Made by a program: the position numbers and the translations under genes. A stretch of 64,000 nucleotides of DNA, from positions 372,001-436,000 of the forward strand of contig NZ_JAPELL010000001.1 in the NCBI RefSeq assembly GCF_026094475.1. The letters are read 5' to 3'. A model generated the notes under the pieces. It was not told the origin of the DNA and did no database searches. It saw only the letters and a list, made by a program, of their open reading frames with translations. Origin of the DNA: Homoserinimonas sedimenticola (GTDB taxonomy: Bacteria > Actinomycetota > Actinomycetes > Actinomycetales > Microbacteriaceae). Shown piece by piece: positions 19,501 through 29,307 of this stretch. How positions within the stretch are numbered: the stretch's first letter is position 1; each line of letters opens with the position of its first letter.

Positions 19501-20628
19501 ATGCATGACCTGAGAGTCACTGGAGTAGAGGATGACGCTCTCCTCGCAACCGCGGAGGATGGCAGCCGCTATCGGATCCCGCTCGACGCGGAGACCTACG
19601 CCCTGCTGCGTCGGCGAAGCGCGACCCCGCAGGGTGAGCGCAAGGTGGCGCCCCGGGACATTCAGTCGCACATCCGCTCAGGGATGTCGGCACACGATGT
19701 CGCCGAGCTCACGGGCGCGCCGATCGAGTACATCCAGAAGTTCGAGGGCCCCGTGCTCGCAGAGCGGCAGTTCGTGGTGAACGCTGCCCTAGCGGTGCCG
19801 GTCAACACCGCGAGCGACTCAGACCCACTCAACGGCTCCACCTTCGGCGCCGTTATGGAGGAGCGGCTTGAGGAACTCGGCGCGCGCGACGTCGCCTGGG
19901 CGAGCTGGAAGGACCCCGAGACGGGGTGGACCGTCAAGCTCGGCTTCACCGCCAACGAGGTCGAACACGATGCCCGCTGGCAATTCGACCCCAAGAAGTC
20001 CACGCTCGCGCCCATCAACAACGATGCGACGCGGATAAGCCAGCAGGGGGACGTCTCGGCGTCACTCATCCCGCGCCTCCGCGCGGTACCCGCTGAGCGA
20101 ACGCCCGACGCGACGCGGTTCGACAGCGGAGCATTCACTGACGACGAGCTTTCGCCACGCGACACCGCCCCATACGCTGACGCCATCCCCTTCGCACGCG
20201 GTTCCCAGAGCGTTTCCCCTGCCGCGATCAATCGCGAGCCCCGGTCCGAGTCAGACGCGGGGAACACGGCAGACCTGTTGGAGGCGCTCCGCCGCCGCCG
20301 TGGAGAGCGGGAGGCACCGCCGCATTCAGACGCCGAGGACTCGCGATCGGCGCATCCGTCGACAGGCAGCATCCGTGTAATCGATATTCCGCTCGACGAC
20401 TTCGACAGCGAGGCGGATGCTTCGAGCTCAAGCTTCAACTCGAAGAACGACGACCACACGAATCCGCAGCCGTCGGCACCCACCACGCACGCCCCGGATC
20501 ACTCATCAGCAAAAGGCTCGCAGTCTCAGAGCACGTCGGCGACCGGTAGCAAAGGACAGCGTCGCGGACGGGTGTCCATGCCGAGCTGGGACGACATCGT
20601 CTTCGGCGCTAAGGCCGACGACGACTGA
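19501..20628 (+). CDS. sepH: septation protein SepH
   Basis: The 375-residue protein has the SepH/DUF3071 N-terminal domain (MHDLRVTGVEDDALL...YRIPLD, then PRDIQSHIRSGMSAHDVAEL with the helix-turn-helix-like GAPIEYIQKFEGPVLAERQF). A conserved second segment ends at about residue 165. The C-terminal 200 residues are Ser/Asp/Pro-rich and look disordered, ending in a short conserved tail (RRGRVSMPSWDDIVFG). SepH binds FtsZ and promotes filament assembly in actinobacterial cell division. The ATG has a GAGAGG-type ribosome binding site. Confidence 0.93.
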   Translation: MHDLRVTGVEDDALLATAEDGSRYRIPLDAETYALLRRRSATPQGERKVAPRDIQSHIRSGMSAHDVAELTGAPIEYIQKFEGPVLAERQFVVNAALAVPVNTASDSDPLNGSTFGAVMEERLEELGARDVAWASWKDPETGWTVKLGFTANEVEHDARWQFDPKKSTLAPINNDATRISQQGDVSASLIPRLRAVPAERTPDATRFDSGAFTDDELSPRDTAPYADAIPFARGSQSVSPAAINREPRSESDAGNTADLLEALRRRRGEREAPPHSDAEDSRSAHPSTGSIRVIDIPLDDFDSEADASSSSFNSKNDDHTNPQPSAPTTHAPDHSSAKGSQSQSTSATGSKGQRRGRVSMPSWDDIVFGAKADDD

Positions 20629-20641
20629 CCCGAGACGGGGC

Positions 20642-21772
20642 TCAGGCGAAGGCGCCGAGTCGGATCAGCGGCACAATGGTCTCCTCTGCCGTGAGGGAGC
20701 CGTGTTGCCCCACCATGGCAAGCGCGGAATCTGAGGCGGTGCGGGAGTCATAGTAGGCGACCCTCTTGCGGGCCGCCACCAAGAGGTCGCCGATGCGGGG
20801 CACCACAGCCTCGTCGACGCTCGTTCCAAACCAGTTCGCCTTCAACGCCTCGTCTCGCGTCACGACCCAGGACCGCGCGTGTTCCGACTGGCGCCAGCGC
20901 GCGACGAGCGCCTCGCGATCGGGCCCTCCTAAGTCCTCAGCGAAGTGAAGCTGCAAGCACCGGGGTTCTCCCGCAACCCTGTCCACCCCGTCGAGCAGGC
21001 CGGGTTCTCTGTCCACCAGGACGTGCCGGTGCGACGGGATGTCCACCATGCCGTGATCTGCCGTCACAAGAAGGCCCTCACCTGGCCGGACACGAGCGAT
21101 GAACGAACGGACGACGCCGTCGAGGTCTTCCAGCGCGGCGAGCCAGCGCTCGGATTCCCACCCGCGCTTGTGAGCGATCTGGTCGAGCTCGGGCACGTAG
21201 ACGTAGGCAAGACCTCCCCCAACCTCGTCGAGGCGCACCTGGGCGAGCTCCAGGCGGTCAGAGATTCTGTCGGCGATCACATACTCAGCGCCGCGGAGCA
21301 CTGCCTCAGTGAAGCCGGAGTCCTCGTAGCGGGCGGCTCCCACTGCGATCGACGGGATTCCCTCGGCGGCAGCCTGCTCGAAAACGGTGCGCGAACGCTG
21401 CCACTCAGAGGGCACGAGGGTCTCGCCCCAGCCGTTGAGCTGGTTGAGGATGCGCCGGCTGCGAGGTTCGAGGGCCGTGTAACCGACGATTCCGTGTAGG
21501 CCCGGTGGGCTTCCCGTCGTCAGCGTTGCGAGGGCACACGCGGTCGTCGTCGGGAATCCGGAAGTGAGGCGCGTGTCTCGGGCGCCAGACAGCGTCCTTG
21601 CATGGCCCGCACGAGCGGCCAGCATGTGCGAACCCAGGCCGTCGACGAGCAGCACGATTGCGCTGCGCACCCTGGATAGCCCGAGGCGGTTCGCCTCTCC
21701 CCTCAGCGATGCCCGCAGACTTGGGAACACATCGGCGAGGCTCGTCCGGTCGGAGAACGGCGCCGGTAGCAT
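20642..21772 (-). CDS. alkaline-phosphatase-superfamily phosphodiesterase/nucleotide pyrophosphatase-like protein
   Basis: This 376-residue protein matches the type I phosphodiesterase/nucleotide pyrophosphatase family. The metal-binding Asp is in [14 protein letters not shown], the nucleophile Thr in [16 protein letters not shown], and further ligands in [13 protein letters not shown] (Asp, His) and VTADHGMVD (Asp-His); SHRH may supply the last His. No signal peptide is apparent, so it probably acts in the cytosol. The substrate is not known. The ATG at 21772 lies only 12 nt from the divergent parC ATG, and its TAGGAT hexamer overlaps the first base of the parC start codon. Confidence 0.9.
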   Translation of the reverse strand: MLPAPFSDRTSLADVFPSLRASLRGEANRLGLSRVRSAIVLLVDGLGSHMLAARAGHARTLSGARDTRLTSGFPTTTACALATLTTGSPPGLHGIVGYTALEPRSRRILNQLNGWGETLVPSEWQRSRTVFEQAAAEGIPSIAVGAARYEDSGFTEAVLRGAEYVIADRISDRLELAQVRLDEVGGGLAYVYVPELDQIAHKRGWESERWLAALEDLDGVVRSFIARVRPGEGLLVTADHGMVDIPSHRHVLVDREPGLLDGVDRVAGEPRCLQLHFAEDLGGPDREALVARWRQSEHARSWVVTRDEALKANWFGTSVDEAVVPRIGDLLVAARKRVAYYDSRTASDSALAMVGQHGSLTAEETIVPLIRLGAFA

Positions 21773-21785
21773 GGCTGCAATCCTA
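21773..21785 (-). promoter_or_regulatory. -10 hexamer TAGGAT for leaderless phosphatase gene
   Basis: TAGGAT at 21780-21785 (minus strand) is followed by 7 nt and the ATG at 21772. Position 21785 is also the A of the divergent parC ATG. Confidence 0.5.
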
Positions 21786-24247
21786 TGACTACTGCCGCCA
21801 ATCGCACCGCTGACGAGCCCCAAGAGCGCATCGACGACGTCGATCTCGCCACCGAGATGGAGGGCTCGTTCCTCGAGTACGCGTACTCCGTCATCTATTC
21901 CCGCGCCCTGCCCGACGCGCGTGACGGTCTCAAGCCCGTCCAACGCCGCATCCTCTTCCAGATGACGGAGATGGGGCTCAGACCCGACCGCGGGCATGTG
22001 AAGTCAGCACGCGTCGTGGGCGACGTGATGGGAAAGCTGCACCCCCACGGCGATGCGTCGATCTACGATGCGATGGTCCGTCTGAATCAGCCGTTCATCA
22101 TGCGGGTTCCTCTCATCGACGGGCACGGCAACTTCGGCTCTCTCGACGATGGGCCGGCGGCGCCCCGCTACACGGAGGCTCGTCTGACTGCGGCAGCTCT
22201 CGCCCTCACGGCGGATCTCGACGAGGACGTCGTCAACTTCGTTCCGAACTATGACAACCAGACCATGCAGCCTGAAGTGCTGCCGTCTGCCTTCCCCAAC
22301 CTTCTCGTGAATGGTGCGACGGGCATCGCGGTGGGTATGGCAACCAATATGGCGCCCCACAATTTGGTTGAGGTGGTCGCGGCAGCCCGGCACCTGCTGG
22401 AGCATCCCGATGCCTCGCTCGAAGACCTCATGGCCTTCGTTCCTGGCCCTGACCTCCCGAGCGGCGGCACGATCGTCGGCCTGAGCGGCATCCGTGACGC
22501 TTATGCGACGGGTCGGGGCAGCTTCAAGACGAGAGCGCGCGTATCGATCGAGCCGGTCACCGCGCGCAAGACGGGCCTCGTGGTCACCGAACTCCCCTAC
22601 ATGGTGGGCACTGAGAAGGTCATCGAGAAGATCAAGGACGGTGTGAGCTCGAAGAAGCTCAGCGGCATCACGGATGTCGCGGACCTGACGGATCGCAAGC
22701 GGGGCCTGCAGCTCGTCATCGGCATCAAGACGGGGTTCAACCCCGAGGCTGTGCTCGAGCAGCTCTACAAGCACACTCCCCTGGAGGAGCAGTTCAACAT
22801 CAACAACGTCGCGCTCGTCGACGGCGGCCCGCGCACCCTGGGCCTGCGCGAACTGCTCCAGGTGTATCTCGAGCATCGGATCAGCGTTACAACGAGGCGT
22901 AGCCGTTTCCGACTTGACCGGCGACGCGAGCGTCTTCACCTCGTCGAGGGGCTTCTCATCGCGATCCTCGACATCGACGAGGTCATCCAGGTCATCCGCA
23001 GTTCGGATGACTCGGAACAGGCGCGCGCGCGGCTGCGCGAGGTGTTCGATCTGAGCGAGGTTCAAGCCGAGTACATCCTGGAGCTGCGTCTGCGCCGGCT
23101 CACAAAGTTCTCGCGGATCGAGCTCGAAGCGGAGCGCGACCAGCTCCTCCGCGAGATTGAGGAGCTCGACCAGCTGCTCGCCGACCCCGGCCTCTTGCGT
23201 GCCCTCGTGGGACGAGAGCTCGACGAGGTGGCAGAGAAGTTCGGCACGCCCCGCCGCACCCTGTTGACAGAGGCAGGGGCGCAAGCGCCCGTATCGGGGC
23301 GGGGAAGACCTGCTCCCTCCCTCGAGATCGCGGATGTCCCGTGCCGGGTGCTGCTGTCAACCACGGGTCGCCTCGTCCGCATCGACTACCCGGAGGGCGC
23401 TGTCCAGCCCCTGCCCGCGAAGCCTCGTCGCAGCAAGCACGATGCTCTGCTCTCCCAACTCGTCACGACGAGTCGAAGCGAGATCGGCGCTCTCACGAAT
23501 CTCGGCCGCGTCGTCCGCCTCTCTCCCGTCGACCTCCCGGTCGTGCCCGAGAGTTCCGTCCAGTTGGGAGCGGGCCGCAAGGCCTCGGAGTACATCGCGC
23601 TCGATAACAAGCAGGAGCGGGTGCTCGCTCTCGTGGCTCTCGACTCCGATGTCGCCGTCGCTCTTGGGACTCGGTCGGGAGTGGTCAAGCGCGTGATGCT
23701 CACGGATCTACCGAAGCGGCCGGAGTTCGAGGTGATCTCGCTCAAGGAGCGTGATGAGGTCGTTGCAGCCGCCATTGCGCCGGATGACTCCGAGCTCGTG
23801 TTCATTACCTCGGATGCGCAGCTACTCCGCTTCCCCGCCGCGGCCGTTCGCCCCCAGGGCAGGTCGGCAGCAGGCATGGCGGGCATAAGGCTTGCGGCCG
23901 GGGCATCCGTTATCGCCTTCGCCGCGATCGAGGATGCCGAGGGCGCCGTCGTGGCGACGATCTCGGGTTCCGCGACAACGATCGCGGGGACGGATCCAGG
24001 ACGCGCCAAGGTCTCCGATTTCTCCGAGTTTCCGAGCAAGGGGCGCGCCACTGGCGGCGTTCGTGCACATGCACTCCTCAGGGGCGAGGACTCACTGACC
24101 CTGGCCTGGGCAGGACCGGGACCAGCGCTCGCAGTCGCCAGTGACGGAGCATCGCGCACGCTTCCTGAGGCGGGAGCGCGCCGCGACGCGTCAGGCACAC
24201 CACTCGACGCGGTCGTGTCTTCGATCGGGCGCAGCATCGGCGACTGA
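21785..24247 (+). CDS. parC: type II topoisomerase subunit A (topoisomerase IV ParC-type)
   Basis: This 820-residue protein has the cleavage-domain signatures [28 protein letters not shown], a quinolone-region helix ([20 protein letters not shown]) and the catalytic tyrosine in APRYTEARL. Six beta-propeller blades follow. The QRRGGRG-type GyrA box that allows DNA wrapping in gyrase is not seen in the C-terminal domain, which favours the ParC decatenase role. The matching ATPase subunit gene lies next door, convergent. A canonical gyrA/gyrB pair would be expected elsewhere near dnaA. Confidence 0.92.
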   Translation: MTTAANRTADEPQERIDDVDLATEMEGSFLEYAYSVIYSRALPDARDGLKPVQRRILFQMTEMGLRPDRGHVKSARVVGDVMGKLHPHGDASIYDAMVRLNQPFIMRVPLIDGHGNFGSLDDGPAAPRYTEARLTAAALALTADLDEDVVNFVPNYDNQTMQPEVLPSAFPNLLVNGATGIAVGMATNMAPHNLVEVVAAARHLLEHPDASLEDLMAFVPGPDLPSGGTIVGLSGIRDAYATGRGSFKTRARVSIEPVTARKTGLVVTELPYMVGTEKVIEKIKDGVSSKKLSGITDVADLTDRKRGLQLVIGIKTGFNPEAVLEQLYKHTPLEEQFNINNVALVDGGPRTLGLRELLQVYLEHRISVTTRRSRFRLDRRRERLHLVEGLLIAILDIDEVIQVIRSSDDSEQARARLREVFDLSEVQAEYILELRLRRLTKFSRIELEAERDQLLREIEELDQLLADPGLLRALVGRELDEVAEKFGTPRRTLLTEAGAQAPVSGRGRPAPSLEIADVPCRVLLSTTGRLVRIDYPEGAVQPLPAKPRRSKHDALLSQLVTTSRSEIGALTNLGRVVRLSPVDLPVVPESSVQLGAGRKASEYIALDNKQERVLALVALDSDVAVALGTRSGVVKRVMLTDLPKRPEFEVISLKERDEVVAAAIAPDDSELVFITSDAQLLRFPAAAVRPQGRSAAGMAGIRLAAGASVIAFAAIEDAEGAVVATISGSATTIAGTDPGRAKVSDFSEFPSKGRATGGVRAHALLRGEDSLTLAWAGPGPALAVASDGASRTLPEAGARRDASGTPLDAVVSSIGRSIGD

Positions 24248-24264
24248 GCGGCAGTGCGCCGCTC
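24246..24264. terminator. short stem-loop between convergent parC and parE
   Basis: GAGCGGC and its reverse complement GCCGCTC flank AGTGC, beginning within the parC stop codon. The stem is only 7 bp and has no T-run, so it is a weak candidate terminator. Confidence 0.4.
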
Positions 24265-24281
24265 TTGACACCGCCGAGGGG

Positions 24282-26363
24282 TCAGACGTCGATGCGTTCC
24301 CTGCTGAGTGCAGCGGATCCCTCAACGATGAACTCCTTGCGCGGACCCACCTCATTTCCCATGAGGAGCTCGAAGACCTTCTCGGCCGCCGCGGCATCCG
24401 AGATATTGACGCGCCTGAGCGTGCGGTGCGAGCGGTCCATCGTCGTCGTCGCCAGCTGATCCGCGTCCATCTCGCCAAGACCCTTGTATCGCTGGATCGG
24501 GTCCTGATAGCGCTTGTTCGCTTTCTTCAGCTGGGCCAATACGCCGTTCAACTCCGCTTCCGAGTAAGTGTAAATGGTCTCGTTGGGCTTCGAGCCCGGG
24601 TTGATGACGACGACCCGGTGCAGGGGCGGGACTGCTGCGTACACTCGGCCATCCCTGATCATGTCCGGCATGTAGCGGAAGAAGAGCGTCAGTAACAGGG
24701 TGCGAATGTGCGCGCCGTCGACATCCGCGTCGCTCATGATGATGACCTTGCCGTAGCGCGCGGCGGCGAGGTCGAAGCTCCTGCCGGAACCCGCACCGAT
24801 CACCTGGATGATGGAGGCGCACTCCGCGTTCGAGAGCATGTCCGAGATTGACGCCTTCTGCACGTTGAGGATCTTGCCCCGGATCGGCAGCAGCGCCTGG
24901 TATTCGCTGTCGCGCGCGAGCTTGGCTGTACCGAGGGCCGAGTCGCCCTCGACGATGAAGAGCTCGCTGTTGGAGACATCGTTGCTTCGGCAGTCGACGA
25001 GCTTGGCGGGAAGGGTCGAGTTCTCCAGCGCATTCTTGCGGCGCTGCGTCTCCTTGTGGGCGCGCGCGGAGATCCGCGACTTCATCTCGGCGACGACCTT
25101 CTCGAGCACGAGGGAGCACTGTGCCTTGTCGTCCCGCTTGGGCGAGGCGAAACGCTCCTTCATCTCCTTTGCGATGACATTCGCTACGATCGAACGCACC
25201 GCCGGGGTCCCGAGAATCTCCTTCGTCTGACCTTCGAACTGCGGTTCGGGCAGTCGCACCGTCAGCACTGCGGTGAGACCGGCCAGGATGTCGTCCTTCT
25301 CCAGCTTGTCGTTGCCGACTTTCAGCCGTCGAGCATTTTGCTCGACCTGGGCTCGCAGAAACTTCATCATGCCCTGCTCGAAGCCGCCCTGGTGCGTACC
25401 ACCCTTGGGCGTCGCAATGATGTTCACGAAGCTGCGGAAAACGGTGTCGTAGCCGGTGCCCCATCGAAGTGCCACGTCGACCTCGCACTGCCGTTCGAGC
25501 TCGGTCGCGACCATGTGTCCCCGCTCATCGAGCACCGGCACGGTCTCCGTGAAGCTGCCAGAGCCCGTCATCCGCCAGGTTCCCGTGATGGGGGTGTCGG
25601 GGGCGAGGAAGTCTACGAACTCCGAAATGCCGCCGTCGAAGCGGAAGGATTCGGATGTCTCCTCCTCCCCGCGTCGGTCGATCACCGAAAGCGTGAGACC
25701 GTCCACCAGAAACGCCGTCTGGCGCGCCCTCGATGTGAGCTCCTCTGCCTGGAAGCTTGCGCCGCGAGTGAAGATCTGGGGGTCGGCCCAGTAACGCACC
25801 CGCGTGCCTGTAACCCCCTTCGGCACCTTGCCCAGCACGCGAAGCTCGCTACCGTTCTCGAAAGGAGTGAACGGGGCATCCGGACGCGGGTCACCCTTGT
25901 CGGCGAAGATGCCTGGCTCGCCCCGGTGAAAGGACATCGCCCAGGTCTTGCCGTCGCGGTCCACCTCGACGTCGAGTCGCTCGGAGAGCGCATTGACGAC
26001 GGAGGCGCCGACACCGTGAAGACCTCCAGAGGATGCGTAGGAGCCGCTGCCGAACTTGCCACCCGCGTGGAGCTTCGTGAAGACGACCTCGACACCCGAA
26101 AGCCCGGTCTTCGGCTCCGCGTCGACCGGGATGCCACGCGCATGGTCCTTCACCTCGACGCTTCCGTCGGCATGCAGCACGACCTCAATCGAGTCGCCGT
26201 GCCCCGCAAGCGCCTCATCCACCGAATTGTCGATGATCTCCCACAGGCAATGCATGAGCCCGCGGGAGTCCGTCGAGCCGATGTACATCCCCGGCCGCTT
26301 ACGCACCGCTTCGAGCCCCTCGAGCACGGAGAGATGACGGGCGGAATAGTCGGAACTCGACAC
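24282..26363 (-). CDS. parE: type II topoisomerase subunit B (ATPase, ParE-type)
   Basis: This 693-residue protein has the GHKL ATPase motifs: EGLEAVRKRPGMYIGST, IDNSVDEALAGHGD (Mg-binding Asn), DHARGIPVD, and GGLHGVGASVVNALS. The TOPRIM domain has EGDSALG, PIRGKILNVQKA and MSDADVDGAHI, and the C-terminus has YKGLGEMDADQL. A GTG start at 26363 is preceded by AAGGAG. It pairs with the convergent parC. Length is close to ParE, and no long GyrB-type insert is present. Confidence 0.93.
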   Translation of the reverse strand: MSSSDYSARHLSVLEGLEAVRKRPGMYIGSTDSRGLMHCLWEIIDNSVDEALAGHGDSIEVVLHADGSVEVKDHARGIPVDAEPKTGLSGVEVVFTKLHAGGKFGSGSYASSGGLHGVGASVVNALSERLDVEVDRDGKTWAMSFHRGEPGIFADKGDPRPDAPFTPFENGSELRVLGKVPKGVTGTRVRYWADPQIFTRGASFQAEELTSRARQTAFLVDGLTLSVIDRRGEEETSESFRFDGGISEFVDFLAPDTPITGTWRMTGSGSFTETVPVLDERGHMVATELERQCEVDVALRWGTGYDTVFRSFVNIIATPKGGTHQGGFEQGMMKFLRAQVEQNARRLKVGNDKLEKDDILAGLTAVLTVRLPEPQFEGQTKEILGTPAVRSIVANVIAKEMKERFASPKRDDKAQCSLVLEKVVAEMKSRISARAHKETQRRKNALENSTLPAKLVDCRSNDVSNSELFIVEGDSALGTAKLARDSEYQALLPIRGKILNVQKASISDMLSNAECASIIQVIGAGSGRSFDLAAARYGKVIIMSDADVDGAHIRTLLLTLFFRYMPDMIRDGRVYAAVPPLHRVVVINPGSKPNETIYTYSEAELNGVLAQLKKANKRYQDPIQRYKGLGEMDADQLATTTMDRSHRTLRRVNISDAAAAEKVFELLMGNEVGPRKEFIVEGSAALSRERIDV

Positions 26364-26580
26364 GAAGTGGGACTCCTTCGAAGAGGACAGGAATTGGGAG
26401 GCGGGTGCGGTATTCAGCCTAGCTAGGCGACACGGGTGCCAACGGCACCGACACCCCTCCGGCGCCTGGCTACGCGGTGAGCGAAATGCATCGATCCAAT
26501 GCCCCCGATTCAGGCAGGACGTGCTTGTATTGACGTACGGCGATCACAGATCGACCAACAGACAAACGGAGGAGGAACCA

Positions 26581-26805
26581 ATGTCTCAGATCTCTGCCGA
26601 GACGACGGAGCACGACTCCTACCAGCTGACGGCCGCCGACCGGTGCGACAGCTGCGGCGCCCAGGCCTACATCCGCGTCGCAATCGGCGACAGCGAACTC
26701 CTGTTCTGCGCGCACCATGGCCGCCGCCACCAGGAGAAGCTCGAGGCAGTGGCGACCGACTGGCTCGACGAGTCACGCCGCCTTCTCGAGGACAGCCCCG
26801 CCTAG
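26581..26805 (+). CDS. DUF7455-type small zinc-binding protein
   Basis: This 74-residue protein begins MSQISAETTEHDSYQLTAAD and is preceded by an excellent GGAGGAGG ribosome binding site. A zinc knuckle is formed by CDSCG (residues 22-26 region) and a later C-x2-H-H pair in LFCAHHGRRH. The same short protein is widespread in actinobacteria beside parE or sigA and has no known function. Its 3' end overlaps the convergent racemase-like gene by 4 nt. Confidence 0.85.
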   Translation: MSQISAETTEHDSYQLTAADRCDSCGAQAYIRVAIGDSELLFCAHHGRRHQEKLEAVATDWLDESRRLLEDSPA

Positions 26806-27863
26806 TCAGCGGTCTCCATCGCACCGAGGTAACGACGCGGGACGCGCGGCGAAACGCGCACCGCGATCTCCTCTCCGATCGTGCCCAGGGCATCCGCCCA
26901 CTCCTGAAGTGTGGCCTCGCCATGAGTGCCATCACCGAAGAGGGTGACGACGTCGCCGACGGCCACATCGGGACACCCGGTGAGCACGAGCTCGTCGACA
27001 TCGATCTTCGAGATGACGCGACGACGAGAACCTACCGAGACGGTGACGCGCCCGGCCATCGAGCGAAAGAGCCCATCACCGTAGCCGATGCCGACGATGG
27101 CGCGATCCCCCTTCACCTCTCGGACCACCGACCGCAAGGTCATTACGGGGACAAGGCCGAGGGACCCGGGCGTGACGCCGTCTCCGGGCGCGATGCCGTA
27201 GGCGAACGCGCCGACCCGCACAAGGTCGAAGCGACTGTCGGCTCGCTCGAATGCCGCAGCACTTGCCGCAAGGTGACGCACAGGGAATGTCGCCCCGAGC
27301 TCCTCCCCCGCCGCTACCGCGGCTTCGAAGCGTGAGATCGCGAGGGAATCGGCGTCGAACGACGCTTCCGCGAGATGGGTCCATGCGCCTGCAATCTCTA
27401 CACGGCCCTCGCACTGCAAGCGCAGGGCTTCCCTCACAAGCGTCGGCCAGTCCTCTGGGGTGGCTCCAGCACGGTGCAGCCCCGTGTCGATCTTGAGGTG
27501 CACCCGAGCGGTCTGCGTTGAAGCCGCGGATGCTGCGTGCCTCAGCTGGCGGACGTTCGAGAGCCCTACTTCCACTCCCGCACCAATCGCGTCCCCGAGA
27601 TCACCGTCCGGATCGGTGAGCCACGCGAAGACCCGGGCCTCAGGAGACCGCCTGCGTACGCGCAGCGCGGTTTCGGCGTCCAGAGCGCCGAACCACGTTA
27701 TGCCGTCAGCGGCAGCGGTGTCGACGATGCGCTCGAGCCCGTGACAGTAGGCGTCGTCTTTGACGACGAACATGAGTTCCGCCGGAGAAACCCGGGCCCG
27801 CAGCATCCTGAGATTGGCACGGAGCGCTCCCATATCGATCACCGCCTCGGCCCGGTCGATCAT
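26802..27863 (-). CDS. alanine-racemase-like protein with intact PLP barrel but no catalytic-Tyr segment
   Basis: This 353-residue protein keeps the whole alanine racemase TIM barrel: PLP lysine K35 in VVKDDAYCHG (canonical KADAYGHG), VHLKIDTGLHRAG, a THLAEA histidine segment, LAASAAAFE, and the phosphate-binding RVGAFAYG. In the C-terminal domain the sequence goes from VMTLRSVVREVKGD straight to GIGYGDG. The loop that in other racemases carries GExVSYGxT, with the tyrosine acting from the partner subunit, is deleted. The RVCMD motif has become KIDVD. As a homodimer it would lack that tyrosine. Its ATG overlaps the stop of the preceding racemase-like gene (ATGA), whose product retains exactly these elements. 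Alternative: a PLP protein with a different reaction. Confidence 0.88.
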   Translation of the reverse strand: MIDRAEAVIDMGALRANLRMLRARVSPAELMFVVKDDAYCHGLERIVDTAAADGITWFGALDAETALRVRRRSPEARVFAWLTDPDGDLGDAIGAGVEVGLSNVRQLRHAASAASTQTARVHLKIDTGLHRAGATPEDWPTLVREALRLQCEGRVEIAGAWTHLAEASFDADSLAISRFEAAVAAGEELGATFPVRHLAASAAAFERADSRFDLVRVGAFAYGIAPGDGVTPGSLGLVPVMTLRSVVREVKGDRAIVGIGYGDGLFRSMAGRVTVSVGSRRRVISKIDVDELVLTGCPDVAVGDVVTLFGDGTHGEATLQEWADALGTIGEEIAVRVSPRVPRRYLGAMETAD

Positions 27864-28552
27864 GCGTACGTCCTTGCCACTCGCGGGCCGATTCCTGTCG
27901 TCAGTTCGACCCCTGAGACGTCGAAAGACGAAGCGAAGTCCTCGGCCGTCACGCCCAGATCCCCGAAGAGCACCGCTTCATCGCCAACCTCGGCGCCGTC
28001 CGTGCCGAGGTCGAGCATGTGGACATCCATGGCGACTCGGCCCGCAATTGGTCGCGGTTGCCCACCCAGCATCACCTGCCCACGATTCCCCGCGCTACGA
28101 GGTAAACCATCTGAGTAACCGACCGGTACGAGTGCAAGCGCACTGCGCCGCTGCAGTCTGTAAGTGTGACCATATGAAACGCCTTCGCCGGCCTCGACGG
28201 TCTTCACCGAGACAACCCGAGCCGAGACGCGCATGCAGCTGGCGAGTCCCAGGCTCGCGGCATCCGATTCAAGCCCGTAGAGAGCAGGGCCGGTGTGGGA
28301 CAGGACGCCTGCCTCATCGGAGAATCGCAGTACGGCGTCGGCGCCCATGAGCGGCGCGAGACGCTCGGCATCAGCCGCGGCGCTGAGCAGCAGGTGGCGC
28401 CACCCGGCGGCGCTGAGCGCGCGCGCAACTTCCGGGGCACCGTGTCCATAGGCATCGGCACGAAGATCGGCATACAACGGCGCAGACGCGTCAGAGCGCA
28501 GACGCTCGCCATTACCGACGATCGCGCCAAGAAAGATGCGAGCTTCCCGCAT
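27860..28552 (-). CDS. truncated alanine-racemase-like protein with catalytic-Tyr domain but no PLP lysine
   Basis: At 230 residues this is about 140 shorter than alanine racemase. The N-terminal strand resembles the family, but the PLP-lysine motif reads LRADAYGHG, with Arg (R31) for Lys. The sequence then jumps from about barrel strand 3 to the PALYG segment, omitting the central barrel. The C-terminal domain is complete and canonical: EAGEGVSYGHTY (Y127), VPVGYSDGLPR, GRVAMD (M175-D176) and a RVARTY tail. Reading frame and codon use look normal, so this is not a decaying gene. Because tyrosine and Met-Asp act across the dimer interface in alanine racemase, this protein could complete the active site of the overlapping downstream gene's product. 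Confidence 0.86.
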   Translation of the reverse strand: MREARIFLGAIVGNGERLRSDASAPLYADLRADAYGHGAPEVARALSAAGWRHLLLSAAADAERLAPLMGADAVLRFSDEAGVLSHTGPALYGLESDAASLGLASCMRVSARVVSVKTVEAGEGVSYGHTYRLQRRSALALVPVGYSDGLPRSAGNRGQVMLGGQPRPIAGRVAMDVHMLDLGTDGAEVGDEAVLFGDLGVTAEDFASSFDVSGVELTTGIGPRVARTYA

Positions 28553-28557
28553 CGAGC

Positions 28558-29307
28558 TCAGATCCGCTTGAAATGGTGCTCCGCGTTCCGGCGGATTACG
28601 GCGCGTGCCTCACTCGCGTAATGGTCCAGCGCGCGGTGCTCCTCTAGACCTTCCTGACCGGCGCCGGCCGAGTAGGTCTCGCCGCGCCTAGCAAGCGCCC
28701 GAGACAAGATCGCGTCGGTGACGTCGGGGTTCAACGGAAGCACCGGGCCACCGATGAGCGTCGCGATGGCGGAACCGATGATGACGCCCTCCGCCTGTCC
28801 CGCGGGCACGACGCCCGCGCTCACGACGCCGAAACTCTCAGCGGAGTCGTTCCGAAGCCAGCGTGAAGCGTGGTCGGCGAACCCGACGACAGGACCATCG
28901 ACGGAGTCGACGATGAGGTAGCCCACCACCCGCTCGCCAGTGCGCTCGGCGCGGAACGGGAAGACGCCGACTCCCGAGAGTTCCGCCTCCCCTGCCGTGA
29001 CGCCGTGCGAAAGAAGCTCCGCCCCGGCGCCGTAGGCGAAGAAGGAGACGCCCGAGTCCGCCCACAACTTCAGCGTTTGTGCATTCGCCATCAAATCAGC
29101 GTGGATGCGCCGCATCGCTGACATGGGACCGCCACCGATCACGACAATGTCAGCGTTCGCCGGAAGTTCTTGCCCGACCTCATGGCGCACGACCTCTGTC
29201 GCGTGACCCGAGCGCCGTGCCCGTGTGCTGAGTGCAAGCACATTGCCGGCGTCCCCGGCAACGCCCATCTCATCGGGGTACAGCTGCACAATCGTGAGTG
29301 CGCTCAT
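28558..29307 (-). CDS. GatD-like class I amidotransferase homologue lacking catalytic Cys and His
   Basis: The 249-residue protein aligns along its length with GatD, the glutaminase of the MurT/GatD lipid II amidating complex: LYPDEMGVAGDAGNVLAL, VVIGGGP, VGFADH, and GGPVLPLNPD. The nucleophile motif CGGYQ reads GAGAE (G93-E97), so Cys becomes Gly and Gln becomes Glu. The TYLHGP motif reads TLIGGP, so the catalytic His becomes G186. The protein contains no cysteine at all. It therefore cannot release ammonia from glutamine by the known mechanism. Its start overlaps the murT-like stop by 4 nt and a racemase-like gene follows 5 nt later. Its role may be structural, or to bind a different donor. 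Confidence 0.88.
   Translation of the reverse strand: MSALTIVQLYPDEMGVAGDAGNVLALSTRARRSGHATEVVRHEVGQELPANADIVVIGGGPMSAMRRIHADLMANAQTLKLWADSGVSFFAYGAGAELLSHGVTAGEAELSGVGVFPFRAERTGERVVGYLIVDSVDGPVVGFADHASRWLRNDSAESFGVVSAGVVPAGQAEGVIIGSAIATLIGGPVLPLNPDVTDAILSRALARRGETYSAGAGQEGLEEHRALDHYASEARAVIRRNAEHHFKRI

Noticed and set aside
27860-28552. Reading the short racemase-like gene as a simple pseudogene
   Set aside because: The frame is intact, the C-terminal domain is fully canonical, codon use is normal and it overlaps the next gene by ATGA. The losses are exact complements of that gene rather than random decay.
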